A stretch of DNA of 18,681 nucleotides. Source: Actinomycetota bacterium. Its GTDB lineage: Bacteria > Actinomycetota > Actinomycetes > S36-B12. The notes under the pieces were generated by a model, which saw nothing but the letters and a program-made list of their open reading frames with translations, ran no database searches and was not told the origin of the DNA. Position numbers and translations under genes: made by a program. Below are positions 17,061-18,681 of the stretch, one piece after another (the stretch's first letter is position 1; each line of letters opens with the position of its first letter). The stretch covers positions 1 through 18,681 of the forward strand of contig VGBQ01000026.1 of NCBI GenBank assembly GCA_016870425.1, in the 5' to 3' direction.

Positions 17061-18517
17061 GGCGACGCACCTTGACGTTCGACGTGTCCCCAGCGGGCCT
17101 CGCGGCCGGTGCTGATGTTCCACAGGGAATTGGCGAAGACGACCTGGAGGAAGACGTCGTAGGCGAGTTCGGGGAGCAGGGCTGCCGCCAGGAGTCTCGC
17201 TCGCCATCCACCCTGCCAGACGGTGAGGACCCGCTCGGCGAGGAACACCGCACCGATGACGAGCCAGAAGGGGAACCAGATCCACGATGGGACAGCGAGG
17301 AACGTGATGAGCATCAGGAGTAGCGCGGAGTTCAGCGCCACGGTGCCGTATCCGATGCCGAACTGCTGGCCCCAGTAGCGGATGGTGGCCGCCGTGAAGC
17401 CGTAGGCACCGAGGTTCTCCAGCGCCCCGCGCTGCCAGCGCTGTCGCTGCTTCCACAGATTGCGCCAGGTCGGCATGATCTCGGTCACGACGTAGCACTC
17501 CGACGGCGACATCATCGTCGCGCCGAGCGACTTCAGCGCCAGGGTGAGCTCGTTGTCCTCGGTGAGCGCCGCGGTGTCGTAGACCTTGCCGGGATCACCG
17601 GGGATGAAGACTCCGCGGGCGGCCGCGACGTCGAGCAGGGCCTCCGCGCGAAACATTGTGGCTGTTCCCGTGAGGACGAAGACCCGGCCGCGCCGCTGGC
17701 GGATCTGCAGGCTGTAGCGGGTGTATTCGTTGCGTTGGAACTGGCCGATAAGCCCGCTCCCAGGCTCGCCATAGAAGACTCCGCCTACCGCCGCAAGCTC
17801 GGGGTCCTGCTCAAGGTGCGAGGTCGCGGTCTCGATGAAGCGCGGGCCCAGACTGGTGTCAGCGTCCATCACGAGGATCACGTCGTCGGGGCTCGCGCTG
17901 GGCAGGAGGATGGCCAGGGCCTGATTCAGCGCGCCGCCCTTCTTGTGCGCATTGTCCACGGTCTCGAAGGCCTCGTGCCCCATCTCGCGGGCAATCTGGA
18001 CGGTGCGATCGGAGCAGTTGTCGGCGACCACGATGACGCGGTCGGGCAGGCGCGTTTGCTGCGCCAGTGCCGTCAAGGTGGTGGGCAGTGTCGCTTCCTC
18101 ATTATGCGCCGGCACGAGCACCGTGACGCGCACTCGCGTGCCAGCCATCGGCATCGCGGCCCCGGCGTACCGCAGGGTCTCGAGATAGCGACGCCGCGGG
18201 CTGATGGTCATCAGCGAGGTGATGATCTCGAAGGTCACAGCGGTCAACCCGATCAGGGCGATGCCGAGCAGCGCCATGGCGACGAGCTGACCGGGTGGAC
18301 GCTCGCCCGAGACGATGAAGCCCCACGACCCGACGAACCACTCCTGGAGGGGGACCGGTTCTCGGTCGACGGAGAAGACCTCGCTGATGGTGTAGGCGAT
18401 CGAGCCCACGGCGATCACGGAGGCGATCACGACGAGGACGACGACCCTGCCGTAGAACGCCGTCGACCTGCTCGGTCCAGGCTCGGGCAGGGGCGTGGTC
18501 ACGAATCGGTGGCTCAC
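17057..18517 (-). CDS. Processive GT2 glycosyltransferase (BcsA/PgaC/hyaluronan synthase-like)
   Basis: The 486-residue protein has TM segments near 24-45 and 78-104, a cytosolic catalytic domain, then about three TM segments (roughly 393-412, 414-432, 443-462). The GT2 motifs are complete: LVPAHNEE (134-141), DNCSDRT (166-172), the metal-binding DAD (218-220), the catalytic-base TED (319-321), and QRQRW (357-361), which fits the Q-xRW acceptor motif of processive polysaccharide synthases. It probably polymerises a beta-linked sugar and extrudes it across the membrane; the sugar cannot be read from sequence. GTG 18517 is chosen because AGGAGG (18523-18528) lies five bases upstream; an in-frame ATG at 18568 lies before that site. 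No PilZ domain is present, so any c-di-GMP input would have to come from elsewhere, perhaps from the degenerate GGDEF partner encoded next. Confidence 0.92.
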   Translation of the reverse strand: MSHRFVTTPLPEPGPSRSTAFYGRVVVLVVIASVIAVGSIAYTISEVFSVDREPVPLQEWFVGSWGFIVSGERPPGQLVAMALLGIALIGLTAVTFEIITSLMTISPRRRYLETLRYAGAAMPMAGTRVRVTVLVPAHNEEATLPTTLTALAQQTRLPDRVIVVADNCSDRTVQIAREMGHEAFETVDNAHKKGGALNQALAILLPSASPDDVILVMDADTSLGPRFIETATSHLEQDPELAAVGGVFYGEPGSGLIGQFQRNEYTRYSLQIRQRRGRVFVLTGTATMFRAEALLDVAAARGVFIPGDPGKVYDTAALTEDNELTLALKSLGATMMSPSECYVVTEIMPTWRNLWKQRQRWQRGALENLGAYGFTAATIRYWGQQFGIGYGTVALNSALLLMLITFLAVPSWIWFPFWLVIGAVFLAERVLTVWQGGWRARLLAAALLPELAYDVFLQVVFANSLWNISTGREARWGHVERQGASP

Positions 18518-18590
18518 GCTGACCTCCTGCTGGGAGGGTCCATCGTGGCATCCCTGGGGCGGCGTCACACCCGGCTGGCACGATCGGTCC

Positions 18591-18681
18591 GTGACGGGAC
18601 GCGTGGCACGGGTGGCGGTCGATGTGCCGTTGGCGCATCTTGACCGCCTCTTCGACTACGCCGTGCCGGAGGCGCTCGACG
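18591..18681 (+). CDS. priA: Primosomal protein N' (PriA), N-terminal fragment
   Basis: The window ends 30 codons into a frame whose sequence, RVARVAVDVPLAHLDRLFDYAVPE, fits the N-terminal 3'-DNA-end-binding domain of actinobacterial PriA. PriA restarts stalled replication forks by binding branched DNA. metK followed by priA a few genes later is a familiar actinobacterial order, with the synthase pair inserted between them on the other strand. GTG 18591 is the likely start. No Shine-Dalgarno is visible; CACGAT (18579-18584) six bases before it could be a -10 element of a leaderless transcript. A later GTG at 18603 is also possible. The helicase domains lie outside the window. Confidence 0.8.
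   Translation, partial: MTGRVARVAVDVPLAHLDRLFDYAVPEALD

Noticed and set aside
17061..17498. N-terminal extension of the GGDEF-like protein into the synthase gene
   Set aside because: The added 146 residues read as an out-of-frame version of the synthase 3' end; the ATGA overlap at 17057-17060 is the better start.
17735..18643. 302-codon plus-strand frame opposite the GT2 gene
   Set aside because: His/Asp/Gly/Arg-rich antisense shadow of the synthase, without motif or ribosome-binding site.

Overview
The window is high-GC DNA from an actinobacterium (Actinomycetota). Codons end mostly in G or C, there are few intergenic gaps, and the order pyrR-pyrB-pyrC-membrane protein-carA-carB-...-pyrF-mihF/gmk-rpoZ-coaBC-metK-...-priA is the arrangement I know from Mycobacterium and Streptomyces. 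Two details differ from mycobacteria: an NAD-linked class 1B dihydroorotate dehydrogenase (pyrK plus pyrD) and a group I PyrF. This suggests another actinobacterial branch, for example relatives of Actinomycetaceae or Propionibacteriaceae; no species can be named from the sequence alone.

Region 1 (1-1333): the 3' end of a pyruvate kinase gene, then a divergent ZIP-like metal transporter. Region 2 (1334-1628): an intergenic stretch with two hairpins that may end the upstream transcript, a probable -10 element, and a short leader with a PyrR-binding hairpin next to the pyrR Shine-Dalgarno sequence.

Region 3 (1629-12892): a de novo UMP operon of ten genes: pyrR, pyrB, pyrC, a one-TM protein of unknown role, carA, carB, pyrK, pyrD, pyrF and a mihF-gmk fusion. 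All nine junctions overlap at the start/stop codons, so the block looks translationally coupled. It covers every step from bicarbonate, glutamine and aspartate to UMP. The last gene joins a nucleoid-associated mIHF-type domain to guanylate kinase in one frame, where I would expect two separate genes.

Region 4 (12893-15843): rpoZ (RNA polymerase omega), coaBC (coenzyme A synthesis, apparently starting at a CTG codon that overlaps the rpoZ stop), a SAM-IV-like riboswitch, and metK (S-adenosylmethionine synthetase), whose product is the riboswitch ligand.

Region 5 (15840-18517, minus strand): a two-gene unit with a processive GT2 polysaccharide synthase, followed by a multi-TM protein with a degenerate GGDEF domain (SGDTF signature). 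Together they look like an exopolysaccharide synthase with a non-catalytic, possibly nucleotide-sensing partner. Its last codon shares the palindrome CTAG with the metK stop. Region 6 (18591-end): the first codons of priA, divergent from the synthase.

Most of the window is conserved core metabolism. The least ordinary items are the mIHF-Gmk fusion, the CTG start of coaBC, the PyrR translational-control hairpin, and the synthase/degenerate-GGDEF pair. I saw no tRNA, rRNA, CRISPR array, insertion sequence or phage gene.
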